A stretch of DNA of 64,000 bases from Mytilus galloprovincialis (GCF_965363235.1 NC_134840.1:1922001-1986000); one strand, 5' to 3'. Counted from the stretch's first letter, positions 48,301-61,100 are shown. Numbers and translations: made by a program. The notes: a model not told the origin generated them from the letters alone.

Positions 48301-51300
48301 AAACAATTATAGGTCAAAGAACGGTCTTCAACACGGAGACTTGGCTCACACCGAACAGCAAGCTATAAAGCGCCCCAAAATATGACTAGTGTTAAACCAG
48401 TCAAATGGGAAAATCAACGGTCTAATCTATATAAAAAACGAGGATCGAGAAACTTTTATGAACCACATCAACAAACGACAACTACTGAACATCAGACTCC
48501 TGACTTAGGACAGGTGCATAGCAGCGGGTTTAAACGTTTTAATGGTACTAAACCTCCACCCTTATCTAAAATATAAATAATAGCAAATGTGGGATATAAG
48601 GAAATAAAACAGCATAACAAACAAAATTTTGATATGAAATCTACATTGTGCCTCTCAATTGATGCACGTGTTGATTTAGTTCAAATGAAATAGCTCTATA
48701 GAAAATTATATCTGTTCAATATATTTAAATCTCAGCTCGCAGATGTAAGTGCAGAGGGAGGCGTGGGAGAAAAGGACCTCCCGGACCCAAAGGTGATCGA
48801 GGAGAAAAGGGTGAATCTGGTACAACAGGAGAACAAGGATCACGTGGTGCTCCTGGTATAAAAGGAGATCAGGGTCCTATTGGAACTCAAGGAAATACTG
48901 GTGTGTATCATTTTATAAAAACACGAATCAACGTATGTGTTTACTTAATTTTACTAAGTCTGGGTATAAATTTTACCAAAATTGGAATGTAATATTTTCA
49001 AGCTTCGAATACACGTATATGTAGTGGAAAACAATTTTATCTGCTTTACGGTTAAAACGCCAGTTCGGCAGTAAATTTGATATGTCAGTCTAGGTATATA
49101 TTTTACATGTTTTATATGCTTTTTCGTTACTTTATATTGTTTAGTTCCACTAATATATCAGTTTGATTTTATGTCTCATATGCCAGTAATTTTTAAAGGA
49201 CATAGCCACGGTTATTTATCTTAAAACATAAGTTGACGATCCTCATCTTTTAATCAATCGTTTTATATTATTCATTAATAGGACCGAAAGGGGAGAAAGG
49301 TGATCCTAGTAAAACGGTAAGTACATACTAACTGTAGCAATTATACATAGATATAAGTCTACATGTCTGTTTTGTGCTCTGATATGTCAACATTGAAATT
49401 GACCAGCCTTACACAATTCATATAAAAAATATTTACTTTCTTGTAAAATCATGTACTACAGAAAAAGACTGATATCATTAAATAAGTATAAGTAAAACAA
49501 AAATAATAGCAACATGAGTTAATTTAACAAGTAAAAAACAATAATATGATCGTGCGATGATACACATATTGCATACAGAATAGACCAGTCTATCTTGCTT
49601 ATCTGGTAGTATTTCGTGTGTTGCCATAGTTACATGTACTGTATATAGATATAGAAACATGTGATATGAGTGCCTATGAAACAACTCTCCATCTAAGTCA
49701 CAATTTATAAAAGTAAACCATTATAGGTCAAGGTACGGTTATCAACACGGAGCATTGGCTCACATTGAACAGCAAGCTATAAAGGGCCCCCCAAAAAATA
49801 CTAGTGTAGAACAATTCAAACGGGTAAACCAACGGTCTAATCTATATAAAAAACGAGAAAGAATAAACACTAATGAACCACGTAAACAAACGACAACCAC
49901 TGAACAGCAGATTTCTGACTTAGGACAGGTGCAAACAATTGCAGCGGGATTAAACATTTAAATGGTACCAAACCTTCTCTTTATAAAACAGTAGTATTGC
50001 ATCACAACATGGAAAGACACACTATAAAATATAAATTGGAATGACTTTACTCCATCAAAAAACGAAGTGGCACAAATAAACACACAATGCAAGAATACAT
50101 TTGATCTGTGATACAATGTAAATACAGAGTTAATAATAATAAGTGATGAATTATTAAAGTAAAAGTATAAAACTGCTGTGAACTGCAGTTAAACAATTTT
50201 AGAAAAACATCAAATTTGAAAAACAAATTACGTCATATAATACACAGGTAAATGAAAAAAAAAATTGTTGTTAAGTATACTTCTTCTTCTGTCTATGTAC
50301 CGTATACATACTTTTATTTGTAAATTCATCAAATTAATATGCTTTACTTATTTTAAAATATCATTGGAATGCAAATGATTATCTTATTCATGACCTATCA
50401 ATTATTTTTCAGATGAAAATAAAAGCAGCACATTATACTTCTGACTTCGATCGTGATATCAACCATGAAGACAAGATCTGGGAAAAGACAAAAAATGGTT
50501 ATAGAGAATATGGTGCACATCATTCACATTTTAGACTAATCACCCTTATATTTTCACTGATGCTTAAATTAACTTTTGATATCTAGTTAAGAAGCAATCA
50601 CTAAAATTAAGAACTACGGAGAACGTCTTTATCAAGTTTTTTTTTTTTTAAATTTCACAGTAATCAGTTAACAATATGACAATCAAGATTTATTTCTTAC
50701 ATATAGTTTTTGTAGCAATAAACAACTTTCGCAAAAACACAAATTCAACCCTCATTTATCTGAGATCCTATATCAGTAATATGTTTACTACATATGATAT
50801 GCTAAATCCAGACAAACTTTTTGAGAAGCTAATACTTGTTTCATTTAAAATGTTATGTTTAATACTTGAAACTGGTCAATTAAGGTCTGAAATATCTTGA
50901 AAAATAAAAAAAGTACATGCATGATACTCATTGTTTAACATTTTAAAAAAAGTTTGCATGTACTTATTAATTTTTCACGTCAAGGTTAAGTATTATGAAC
51001 TTTAATTAATGCACACTTACAAATAAAACCGAAATGATAAAAGAAAAAGAAGTGACAAACGAGGCAATAGGAATTTATAAGTCGAAGAAAGGACAAAAAC
51101 ATGGGGAAAAGAAAAAAGACAAACAACATTCTGGGGAAGGTTCACAGAAAAGTAAAGAGTCAACAACATTAACCCTATAGAATACCGCTGGCTCATAAAC
51201 TCATACCTCGAAAGGGTATGTAGCTCTTGTTCGAGTAAACCCTGTAGAATACCGCTGGCTCATAAACTCATACCTCGAAAGGGTATGTAGCTCTTGTTCG

Positions 51301-54300
51301 AGTAATTACACCCGTCGTATTGCTCATGAAACTTCATTATCCCCTTATAAGTTGAATGCAGTGAGGCTAGCTACGAGGCGAAGATAACGGACTTGAGGAA
51401 CCCCTAGTGTTACATACCCATGGTCATCTGTGACTAAGATAATCCATAACAGTCAACCAAACTGTGATGGAATTCGTAAAAATTTTGACAAGTTTCTTTA
51501 CTTTACCAGTCCAATATCCTACTTGGAAGCTCCTCCCTTCTGTTACGAAAATCAGGTATAGGTAAAAGCAGCAGTAGTATTATCAAAACCTACAAAAAGA
51601 TACAACTAATTATACAGGCTTTCATATTTTTTTAATTGAAGAGTTAAGTGAGATTAAACTTTTGCACACTGTGACAAATATAAAACCATAGTTTAATTGC
51701 ATCATAAGCATAACGCTCGTTATAATGTTCAATTGATGGACTGGGGCTTCAAAATTATTTGTAAAAGACACATGTATTGTAAATTTACTTCAGGAATTTC
51801 TAAAAAGACCCACCATTACAATTTTACACGTACCAAGTGAAAAAATTAAGGCGGTATTTGTCCAGTAGATTCCTCTGTACAGTATTAAAATGCATTTTTG
51901 CTTTTGTTTATTTCGTTTATTTGTAAAGTTGAGTGAATAATTTGTTTTTTTTTTCTCTCAGTTGAATGCAATAACATATGGCATGGTACAGTTTGTAGAA
52001 ATAGAACATATACAAGTTTAAGTAAGTAGTCAATGGACATAAATTATGTTATAAAAATAGGTTTTTCTACAGTATTTTCCAAAATGCACTCAAAATGCTA
52101 TTATCATAATTTGACATTAAAACAGAGGTTTGCGTAATAACGGAAACTGTTACATACCCCACATGGTCATGATGCTTACCAAAATGTATTCCAATTTTCA
52201 CTGACTAATATCTGTTCAATTTAAGACAAGTAATTAAAGATGCCAGTTAATGGACAATTTTCTAAACCGATTATACTTACGAAAAAATTTTTACATTATA
52301 TATTTAACATCTGATGTTGATACATTTTCAAATAAAAAAAAGTATATGATGCTATGATATTTTCAGAAAACAGTCAGACTATGACGTTTCTAGAGAGATC
52401 AAATTGGAATAATGTTGAAAATCCTTTTGATGATACAGAAAAGGGGAAATATAAAGCCAAAGAAACAGGGATATATCTCGTTTACTTCCATGTAAGTTTA
52501 TTATAATAATTAAAATCAGGAATGTTCACAACAAAACTTTAGAAATCTAAAACAAGTAACAGAGACACGTCTGTCAGGTGCCACATGCTTCGTACAGTAA
52601 ACACATGTCTTGTGGACTCAATTATATTTGGTTGTTGTTTCTTCATTTTGTTTGCGGGGGAAGAGGTTTCGGAAAAGTATAATGGATAAAATAATTCAAG
52701 GCCGACCAAAAATAGCTTTATTGACGATAATTTATATTTGGGTACTAAGAATGCAATCCACTTTAAATGACCATTACTTTTTATTGGGAGAAACGCACGT
52801 GTAACATATGAAACCTAAGAATTGCATTATAAAGAACCTACCGAATAATGTTAATTAGTGTTTTGTTTATTTGTATTTTTTTTGTGTTATTTTAATGTGT
52901 ATATTAAATGCATCATATTGTCATCGTCCATGTATTTAACTATAATTATCTAACCTCATTCAAAATAGTTGTAGACCAAATCACAGCTTGACAGATTGTC
53001 ACCGATAACTTATGTAATCTAGATAGGAGATTATTTCCTTGGAATCTCAATTATTGTCACAAACAATCTAGAGGCGGGTTCTGCTAACCAATGCGGATCA
53101 CCTTAGATAATTATACACAACCAATCAGAAGGCGTTGTTCTGCTAACCATTGTACATCACCCGAGATGTTTATCCATAATTTTTGGAGTGATAAATGCTG
53201 CCCAGACCTAAATGACGTGTTTGGTAGACTGATGTTTGTCTTTGCGTCGTTTACGTTTGTTTAGCCGTGTTTTTATCTGGTCTCTCTCTGAATTTCGAGT
53301 CTTTATGTTTTTCTTTGATTTTTTCCGCTTCTTTTTTAAAGAGCCACTGGTTTGGACTTTGTTTTTCTGAAGATCCTTATTGATTGATTGATTTGTAGAG
53401 CTTTAGTTGATGACTGCTTTCAAATATCTCGCGTATATTCAGGACGGAAAATTTAAAGTTATTTGTTAAAGAATTCACACAAATACATCAATAATTGGGA
53501 AAATCAGTAATCGACATTGGAAGCTGTTTTTCATATTTTGTCTTTCGTTTGTCCTTTGGTTTATTCCACACGTTTTCACACCAATGCCTTTTATAGCTTG
53601 AATTATGATATCGGTTTTGTTCATTTTTAAAGGCCATTCGATGGCATATAGTTATCCTTTTCAAATTTTTCTCTGGTTGATAGTTGCTTATTGGCATTTA
53701 TATCATATACTTTGACTTTTACCTGAAAAGAAAAGACTTTTGGTTAATTAACTGAAGCCAACATGTTTTCTAATAACAAAATCTGAAACTAGCAATATGA
53801 AAAATACAAAAACAAAATACATGTTTAATGCTTTGCTATTGGTCTTTTGTATTATAGTTCGATATTAATTTAAAACATTTTCTTTTAGATGTCAATCATT
53901 TTCTATGTACTTCTTATTTGTATCATTGAGATTTTGAAAATAATTTTTTTAATATCTGAAACAAGAAAGTGTAATCAGTGTTCGCTATGTTTTACATAGA
54001 AAACATTGTTTAATTCCAAGATAAACCTGTAATTTATCAAATATTTGTAATTGAAGGAATCTTTTAAAACATTCTGTATTAGATTGCTCTGGCTACTGAA
54101 AATTGTTTATTTAACAGAATCTGGAAAATAATTTTGAAAATAAAAATAAATGTATGTTATTGTAGGTTGTGTTCAATAATGTTTTGTCCAGGGAAGAAAT
54201 ATCTATATGTTATTGTAGGATAGATATATGTTATTTTAGGTTGTGTTCAATAATGTTTTGTCCAGGGAAGAAATAGCCATCATACATCATCGGCATAACC

Positions 54301-54527
54301 CAAACACTGACACTGTACTTAGGTGTGTGGAAGGCAACGACAGTTATGTTCATGGACCAAAAAGTCATAAAAACAAAAAGATGAAGACTTGCAGCATAAC
54401 AAGTGTATTATTCGTTCAGCAGAATGATGTTTTAGAAATACAAAACAAAATTGCTGGTACGACCATTGACCTCACGAAGGATGCTACATATTTTGGAGCA
54501 GTTCTTTTATCAAATGTTCTTCAATGA
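45367..54527 (+). CDS. TNF-superfamily ligand C with collagen stalk (ectodysplasin-like), complete, 372 aa
   Basis: Coding exons: 45367-45651, 47774-47849, 48736-48900, 49282-49316, 50413-50497, 51962-52021, 52367-52491, 54240-54527; phases 0,1,1,0,1,1,0; 1119 nt with the stop. Residues 1-38 cytoplasmic, 39-61 transmembrane, then a helical stalk, an acidic DEDDDE stretch, and a basic segment (KKTKTKR, RRCKCRGRRGRK) that could be a furin or proteoglycan-binding region. Next come about 19 uninterrupted Gly-X-Y triplets (128-184) over two exons, and the TNF domain from AAHYTSD (192) with C-x5-G-x2-C plus an N-R-T sequon, TGIYLVYFH|VVF, the second Cys pair, and TYFGAVLLS near the end. Transmembrane, furin-type site, collagen and TNF domain in this order is the plan of ectodysplasin; orthology is not proven. 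The donor of the fifth exon (gttata) is weak; an in-frame alternative ends at 50512. Confidence 0.92.
47884..48075 (+). repeat. 45-bp tandem repeat after TNF-C exon 2
   Basis: Four to five units of 'cgaacgtatttgctataagt' plus 'aaagacgatacaagtacaaaacgtttc'-type continuation. The array starts about 35 bp after the donor at 47850 but does not copy exon sequence. Confidence 0.9.
48228..48565 (+). repeat. R2 repeat copy in TNF-C intron 2
   Basis: Collinear with the long R2 copies: 'agatataagaagatgttcta', 'aatgagacaactatccatcc', 'ggtcttcaacacggag', 'gcaagctataaagcgcccc', 'aacggtctaatctatata' and 'actcctgacttaggacaggt'. It ends about 170 bp before the collagen exon. Confidence 0.75.
49642..50085 (+). 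repeat. R2 repeat copy in TNF-C intron 4
   Basis: The longest R2 copy: 'atagatatagaaacatgtga', 'aacaactctccatctaag', 'ggtcaaggtacggtta', 'aagctataaagggcccc', 'aacggtctaatctatata' and 'tttctgacttaggacaggtg', continuing to 'aattggaatgactttactcc'. The copies at 48228 and here each keep a short open stretch of similar text (SNLYKKR, QTTTTEQ, DLGQVQ), which may be chance or a relic of a coding segment. Confidence 0.75.
51050..51560 (-). mobile_element. Diverged copy of the R4 retroelement tail with a 66-bp internal duplication
   Basis: The region has 'aatttataagtcgaagaaag', 'cccgtcgtattgctcatg' and 'agataatccataacagtca', which correspond loosely to the R4 tail and the end of the coding part at 34430. 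Within it 'gaataccgctggctcataaa' to 'gctcttgttcgagtaa' occurs twice in tandem (about 51180-51240 and 51246-51306). Old and broken. It lies in intron 5 of TNF-C. Confidence 0.55.
53480..53700 (-). repeat. R2-related repeat, reverse orientation
   Basis: Plus-strand phrases 'ttttatagcttgaattatga', 'tatcggttttgttcatt', 'aaaggccattcgatgg' and 'ttgcttattggcatttatat' match the reverse complement of R2 in order but with many changes. Intron 7 of TNF-C. Confidence 0.45.
54160..54275 (+). repeat. Tandem duplication of the acceptor and start of the last TNF-C exon
   Basis: The acceptor plus first 36 nt of exon 8 ('gttgtgttcaataatgtttt' to 'gggaagaaata') occur twice, 74 bp apart, at 54166 and 54240. Both are preceded by an acceptor-like 'gttattgtag' or 'gttattttag'. 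Because 74 is not a multiple of three, use of the upstream acceptor would end the protein at a TAG (54274-54276), so the downstream site is the functional one for the full TNF domain. Confidence 0.9.
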
Positions 54528-56990
54528 TCTCACTTTTTATGCTTTAAATTGAGATTGAAATTGAGATTGAAATTGAGATTTAATTTATTGACTCAAAAGT
54601 GTATTACAATTTGTTCGTCAAATACAAATTTTTATCTTTAGCAGTTATTATAATAGAAATCAGTTTAAAAATATTTTTTTGTTAACAAATACATTTCTAT
54701 GCATATTAATTAATTGATATATTTAGAAGACACTTTTTCAAGTATTTATCAAACCTTAATGATTACTTATATAGTACTTAGTGTATGTTAAAAGCTGTAC
54801 ATGTGGGATATTAAATGTCTTCATAAAAGATTAATTTGTTATCCATTTGAAACTATTTTTTTTACACTAAAATCCTTTATACCTTTACTTTTTCTATAGA
54901 AAATGCATGACCAAATCAAAGTTATACAGATTTTATGTAAATATCTCTATATTTGAAAATGCATGTCCAAGTCAGGATTCGTTTGATGTGTTTTATCATT
55001 TGATTTTGCCATTTGATTAGGTAATTTCTATTTTGAATTTTCCTCGCAGTTCAGTATTTTAAGTTTGACTGTCCCTTTGGTATCTCTTGTCCCTCTTTTT
55101 TTTAAGACAAGCATAGGAGTAAAATACATAACCGGTTTTTACTGAATTTATAATATCTTTATTTGTAAAAGCGTTGTTACATAAAATAAATGAAAAGTAT
55201 ATAGATGGAGATTATGTTTTATATTTAAAAAAAGAAACAATTCATGAAGATCAATGAAATATCTTATACTGAAATATTTCTTGATGGAAAAAGTTTTTAT
55301 CATTGCAAATTATATGATATAATTGAGAAATGCTTGACCATTAATAAATCGGTTTGTTTTGTACTGACTTAATATTCTGTACATAGAATCTGTGTTTGCT
55401 AAAAAAAAAAAGCATTTATTGGTTACATGGTTTTTTTATTTTCGCTTTTTTTTTCTTTAGAACAGTAGAATAAATCCTATTTTTACTTTTTTATTCCTAT
55501 AATATAAAACATGTTTAACACGATGAATTAATTTTCAATACTTTCAGCTTTCCCAGTTTGAAAATAATTGAGACAATTTAAAACAACATGCAGTAACTTT
55601 TCAAAAGCTTAAATAAATGGACTGAACATAAATTACTTTCAATGAATTGGCAAAAAAAAATTAATCTGAATTTTACTTTATTCTTTAATAAAAACTGTTT
55701 CTGTACTAGTTATTTTAGTGCGAAAAGACTATGATTGTAACCAACGAATATTTAAATTACTAACGTAATAAGAAATGGTTTTAAACAAGTGCTAGTTTAC
55801 TTATATATTATATAAATTTAGAATGTAATATCTTTCTTTTTTTAAATTTTTGATACATTTGTTGAATATCTGATGTTTGAAACTATCATTTACAACTAAT
55901 AATCTTTACTTTTAGAACAATTGCTTTTAGTTTGTCAGCATACAGAAAACCAACCTCGATTTCATATAGTCTAAGGTGACTGTATCATATACTACTATAT
56001 TTAAAGTTGTACGTCTCAAATAAATACCTGTTTATTTTAAGATTGTCTATACAAATCTGTTCAGGTATGAGATAACATATCAGTCGACCTACTTTTTAAA
56101 CCGTCCTTTGTTAACTTCATGTAAAGATTTTATTTTGTGTAAATAAAAATCTGTATTATATTTGGTTATTATAGATTATCTTGCGGACACTGAAAAGTGT
56201 TTAAGGATTTATATCACGAATTTCATTTTTACGTCATTGAAAATATCATAAAAAATATTTGAATTGTTTTGGGTTAATAAACTCTTGGTATGCTCATTCG
56301 GGAACTTAACAATGATTGTTTCCAGTTGCATCTGGATGTCACAGTCTGATTGTATTACACATTCAGTTATCATAGTAGCAGAACACGTATATGTAATTCA
56401 TATTTCTTTCTTTTTTTCTTTTCGTACATTTACACTTACCATTGTGCAAATCAATCGCATTGATGGTGGTTGTCCTAAATGTTGCACATTAAATTAAAAT
56501 ATGCAAGAACACATAATTATATTTTCGAATCACTTAATTTTAAGCGTAAGTAATTAATACCTGTTAGAAAATTCATTCAACAAAACTATTAACACGAGTA
56601 GCAATAGAGAATATAAACTGCATACGAATATTTAGCCAAATCACTTGAATTTTGAAGTCATGATAATGCTGATATCTATGCATAAATCTCTTTTGAAAAA
56701 GGACTTTCCGTTTTGAATTTTCCTTGGAGTTTTGTTGTTTTTTCTTTTCACACATAAATATTACATTTTCTATTTTTAGAAGACACACTTTTATCTTTAA
56801 ATTTAGAACAACATACTGGATTCTCCTATGTGATCCCTTGCAAAGCCTTTATCGGTGTCTTTTAGGGGATGAGGGGGTTAAAAAGTTGATATCAATTTAA
56901 ATTAAACCAAATCCTAAATATATCGTTTACTCTTTTTGCAAAACATTCCGTAATGATCAGTGTGAAAACCACTAGTTCTGTTGTCATTAA
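54528..56990. other. AT-rich spacer after TNF-C
   Basis: No gene recognised. The first part is presumably TNF-C 3' untranslated sequence. Reversed R1 fragments lie near 54975-55070 ('aattttcctcgcagttcagt') and 56695-56740. A short run of 'gaaattgagatt' repeats lies at 54551-54582. Confidence 0.5.
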
Positions 56991-57135
56991 AGAGGGGCTA
57001 AAGTTACCAGAGGGACATTCAAACTCACAGATCGAAAATAAACTGACAACTAAAAAGAAAAAGACTAAGAGACAAATAACAGGACACAACATAGAAAACT
57101 TAAGACTAAGAAACATAAACAGTGCTCTCACCAAA
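56990..57135 (+). repeat. R4 repeat fragment
   Basis: Contains 'agttaccagagggacattca', 'aactcacagatcgaaaataa', 'actgacaac' and 'aggacacaacatagaaaac', the opening half of R4. Confidence 0.6.
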
Positions 57136-57159
57136 TATAATGCATTGTCCATTTGATTA

Positions 57160-57620
57160 TTGTACTATCACTCGTGTCCCTTAACAAAGTATTTCCTCAC
57201 TTATTACTGTACGTATACATCACACTTCTTACCATAGCAAGTGTAAATCAACACAACTCCCCCACATATTAACAGAACACTACGTACCCTTGCTGGTGTC
57301 CCTTAACAAAGCCAGTACTCACTTATTATCATACATATACATAAATAAAAACAGTAGTATACCGCTGTTCGAAAGTCACACTTCCTACTATTGCCAGTCT
57401 TACTCAAAACATATCTTCCACATTTTAACATAACACTTCTTTTACTTGCTAATGTCCCTTGACAAAACTTATCCTAACTTATTATCATACGTATACAAAA
57501 CACTTTCTACTATTGCCAGTCTTACTCAAATATCTCTTCCAGATATTAACAGAACACTTCTAATCCTTGCTGGCTCCCTGTGCAATAATTACACGAAGTT
57601 CTTGAATGATATGGAACACT
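57160..57620 (+). repeat. Degenerate tandem repeat, about 120-140 bp
   Basis: Four imperfect units share 'tgtcccttaacaaag', 'ctcacttattatcatac', 'cacacttcttaccat', 'attgccagtcttactcaaa' and 'tattaacagaacacttc'. A short R3 piece ('aacagtagtataccgctgtt') interrupts it near 57350-57380. Confidence 0.6.
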
Positions 57621-57829
57621 TCAAATTCGTGTTAGTGTTACTCAACATTGCCATTCAACATATTGTACAGTAGTAAGCTTAGGTGCCTAAATTTGTAAAT
57701 CGGGACACTGCATTTCATGCAACGGTCATAATAAAACAAAGTGTGTTTCGTCAGTGAAGTCTACCATTCCTTTAAGAAACTGTGGTCCTCAATGCTCTTT
57801 AACTTCATACTTTATTTGGGGATTTGAGC

Positions 57830-57905
57830 GTCAATGATGAGTCTTTTGTAGACGAAACGCGCGTCTGGCGTAAATGAAATTTAATCCTGGTATCAATGAT
57901 AAATT
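57830..57905 (+). repeat. R5 repeat copy
   Basis: 'gatgagtcttttgtagacga', 'aacgcgcgtctggcgta' and 'aatcctggtatcaatgataa'. The reverse-complement counterpart is in Kelch intron 4 (18530-18615). From memory this phrase is frequent in mussel sequence. Confidence 0.6.
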
Positions 57906-58044
57906 TTATTCAGAACTCACAAATAATACACGATGGACCAGGATTATAGATTCTAGGTACTAACGTTGTTAATGATATTCATCACGTGTTATAGTATTCT
58001 TTTTATTTGTCTGTAATTTTTTACTTTTACTGTTTAGTCTATTT

Positions 58045-58180
58045 TGGCAATGTCCCTTTGACGTGGCTCCGTGTTGAAGGCCGTACATTGACCTATAATG
58101 GTTTACCTTTATAAATTGTTATTTGGATGGAGAGTTGTCTCATTTGCACTCATACCATATCTTTCTATATCTACTTATTC
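58045..58180 (-). repeat. R2 repeat fragment, reverse orientation
   Basis: Plus strand reads 'ggctccgtgttgaaggccgt', 'acattgacctataatggttt', 'ggatggagagttgtctcat' and 'cactcataccatatctttc', the clean reverse complement of the first 130 bp of R2. Confidence 0.75.
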
Positions 58181-61100
58181 AACCCGTCATTGTGTTATTG
58201 TACTATGTTAAGTTTTAGTGTTCTTGTCTTTCGTATTTGCTAATGTGCTTTGTTATATGCCTTTTTGTTTATCGGTTGTAGGATATTTGCAATGATGACT
58301 GCTGTTCCCTCATATTTGACATTTTTACCCATTATGTCTGTTTGTTAAATAAAATTTTTTAATATAATGAAATTTAATGCGGCTGTCAGAAGTTTAGCTA
58401 GCTATAAAACCAGGTTTAATCTATCAATTTCTTCAAAACAAAATGTCTGTAGCAAGTCAAATATATGATAGTTGTTATCTACTGTTTGATATTTTTGAGC
58501 TTTTGATTTTGCTTAGGGACTTTCCGTTTATACAATTTCTCCGAGTTTGGTATATTTGTTATTTGACAGTTTAAAAGAAAATTAAAGATATTTTGTTTAT
58601 TATTACTCCATTTGTAGTTTTATATTTTGTACTTAAACTAAAAGCATATTTTTTGACCGAAGTAAATGTTTGCATCTATGCTGTGTCTTAACATTACATG
58701 CACGGTGTATAAAGATTTGATAATTAATTATCGTACACTGTTTTAGCAACAGAAGATATGAATAAGTGCGTTTTATCTTTTAAAACTCATATTATAAGAT
58801 TAAAATACGGAATTCCTACCTACACTTCCTTCCTTCTTCCAGAAGAATATTTCCGCCAAGAAATAGATCGCTGCTTGGTTATGTATGCAAACGGTATTGA
58901 GTGGGATATAAAAATAAAACTATAGGGAAATCCCGAACTATTAAATATACCAAGGGAATTTTCAATGATTACCTATATTAGATATACATTAACCATCATA
59001 TCCCTATAGTGGAAGTTTCAGTTAGAATTTCCGCAATATAATGTAGAACAGCATAAAGCTTTAGGGCTTCTTCAATTTGTTCGAATTTTACGAAGGTAAG
59101 CTTTTTTTTTATCAAATTAAAACAACTAAAACATTATTTTAATATATCGATATTTGTCTTTAATTATTTTTGCAAAAAAAACCATACTAATCACGAAAAC
59201 AAATGATTTATTTCTGAACTATTTTTGGTAACTAAAAAATAAACTGTTAAATGACAAAAAGCAAATTCTGACGAAGGCAGCTCGTTTAAAAACTCATAAA
59301 TTTCGTATATATTGTATTTTATTTTGGTAATTTTAGTCTTGCATGAATCTATTATCCTTATTTTTTTTACCTAAGTTTGATTAAATGTTAGTAACATTAG
59401 ACCAAATGTTTACAACCTAGACCTAAAGTCGGTTGCATGGATAACTCGTAGTGGTCAAAAGGTCATATGGTTTATTGACGTTTTTCTGTACAGAATTTAT
59501 TGCATACGTATTTAATTTCACTTTTGAGAAATAAAACAACGGATTCAATATAAAAAAATGTAAATCATTCTTCTTACCACTCATATCTTAGCTCTATAAC
59601 ACCAGGTTCAATCCACCATTTTCTACATTTGAAAATGCCTGTACCAAGTTAGGAATTTGAATAGGGACTTTTCGCTTTGAATTTTCCTCGGAGTTCAGTA
59701 TTTTTGTGATTTTTCTTTTCACTTCTCGTTTTTATTCATAATTTGTATCATTTTTTTTTATGTTTTTCTCTTTTGATGGAACCATATACCGCTTTTCTGT
59801 TATTTTGTATATCTCTGAAGGTTAATGTCCTGGCAGTGATACATTGTACAACACAGTGAATGTCATTGTCCTAGTTCTGTTTATATATTTTTTTCTTATT
59901 GAAGTAGATGCAACTACGTACAAATTAAGAAATAAGTCTAATGGATTGCAGCATGCAATGTTTTACATGAACAATATTAAAACTTTACGATGAAGGATAT
60001 CAAAACTGTCTCCTTGTTTTCTTCGACATACAATCTTGATATTTATCTGACCTAAATAACGACAGATGTTTTTAAAATGGTGCATACACTATTTGATATG
60101 GAAAATTTACATATAGTTTTGTATTGTTGCATGGTATTTCTGTTGTAACAGCAATTAAACATATGTTTGATACTGACAACGATTACGCACAAATTTATCT
60201 AAATTTAAGCGAGTAAATTGTTGTTTTCCTTGTGTTTGTAAAGTGTATTTAAGTTTTATTTGTAGTTCTTTCTAGACATGTGGTAAACATTTTGGATTTC
60301 TATCTTTTTTTGGGGAGGGGGGCTTCCAAATTTTTGTTTTTGTAGATACCTTAACAAATGTTTGTCATGAAAAGCTATTGGTATTATTCACATCTTGTTT
60401 CATCCGTTGAAAGATTTTTCATTAGGCATTTTTGACAATTAAGAACATATTAGATATCATGAAATCATTTTGTATAACTTTATGTTCTCTCTAATTAGTT
60501 AACCCCTCGATACACACACATATACATATACAGGATATACAAACAAATAAACATTAATCAAGAAATATTATTCTCTGCGTAGCAATTGTAAAAGGAAATT
60601 CATATTCAATACTTTAAATAATGTTGTCAGTTTTCTTACCCCAAAACATATATTAATATTGAGTATAACCATCTTAGTTAACACATTATACTTGAGTTTA
60701 AGTTTAATGTTTTTCTTAATTCATTATGAAGCAATTATTGCATCAGACCCCCACAGAAGGCATACATTGGTAAGTAAATGTTCACATATTTAATATAAAC
60801 ATGTTATGCTTTTGAGATATTTTTAACCGTTGAATTAACATTTGGCATTTTGGTTAGACAAATTGTAGTAAATGAAGCTGTCTGAATGATATCTTAATAA
60901 AAGCTCTTTCATTTTTTTTTCTTTAATTTGTTTTAAGAACAAAAGATAAAAAAAACATCATTATCATCCAATTGGTGTGAATAACTATTGCCGGAGTAAA
61001 AGTAAGATAGCATTTATACCGAATTCTGAGGAAAATTCAAAAAGGAAAGTCCATAATAAAAAAAACCAGTTATTGTAAAAGAAACTCATTAAGATTTCAG

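Noticed and set aside
48382-49961. Short open frames in two R2 copies sharing SNLYKKR and DLGQVQ text
   Set aside because: They lie in interspersed repeats, are under 70 residues, have no known domain, and are not kept in the third long copy at 43555.
56264-57673. Several open frames of 65-86 codons on both strands
   Set aside because: Length is expected by chance in this composition. They overlap R4, R3 and degenerate tandem repeats and show no domain or splice support.
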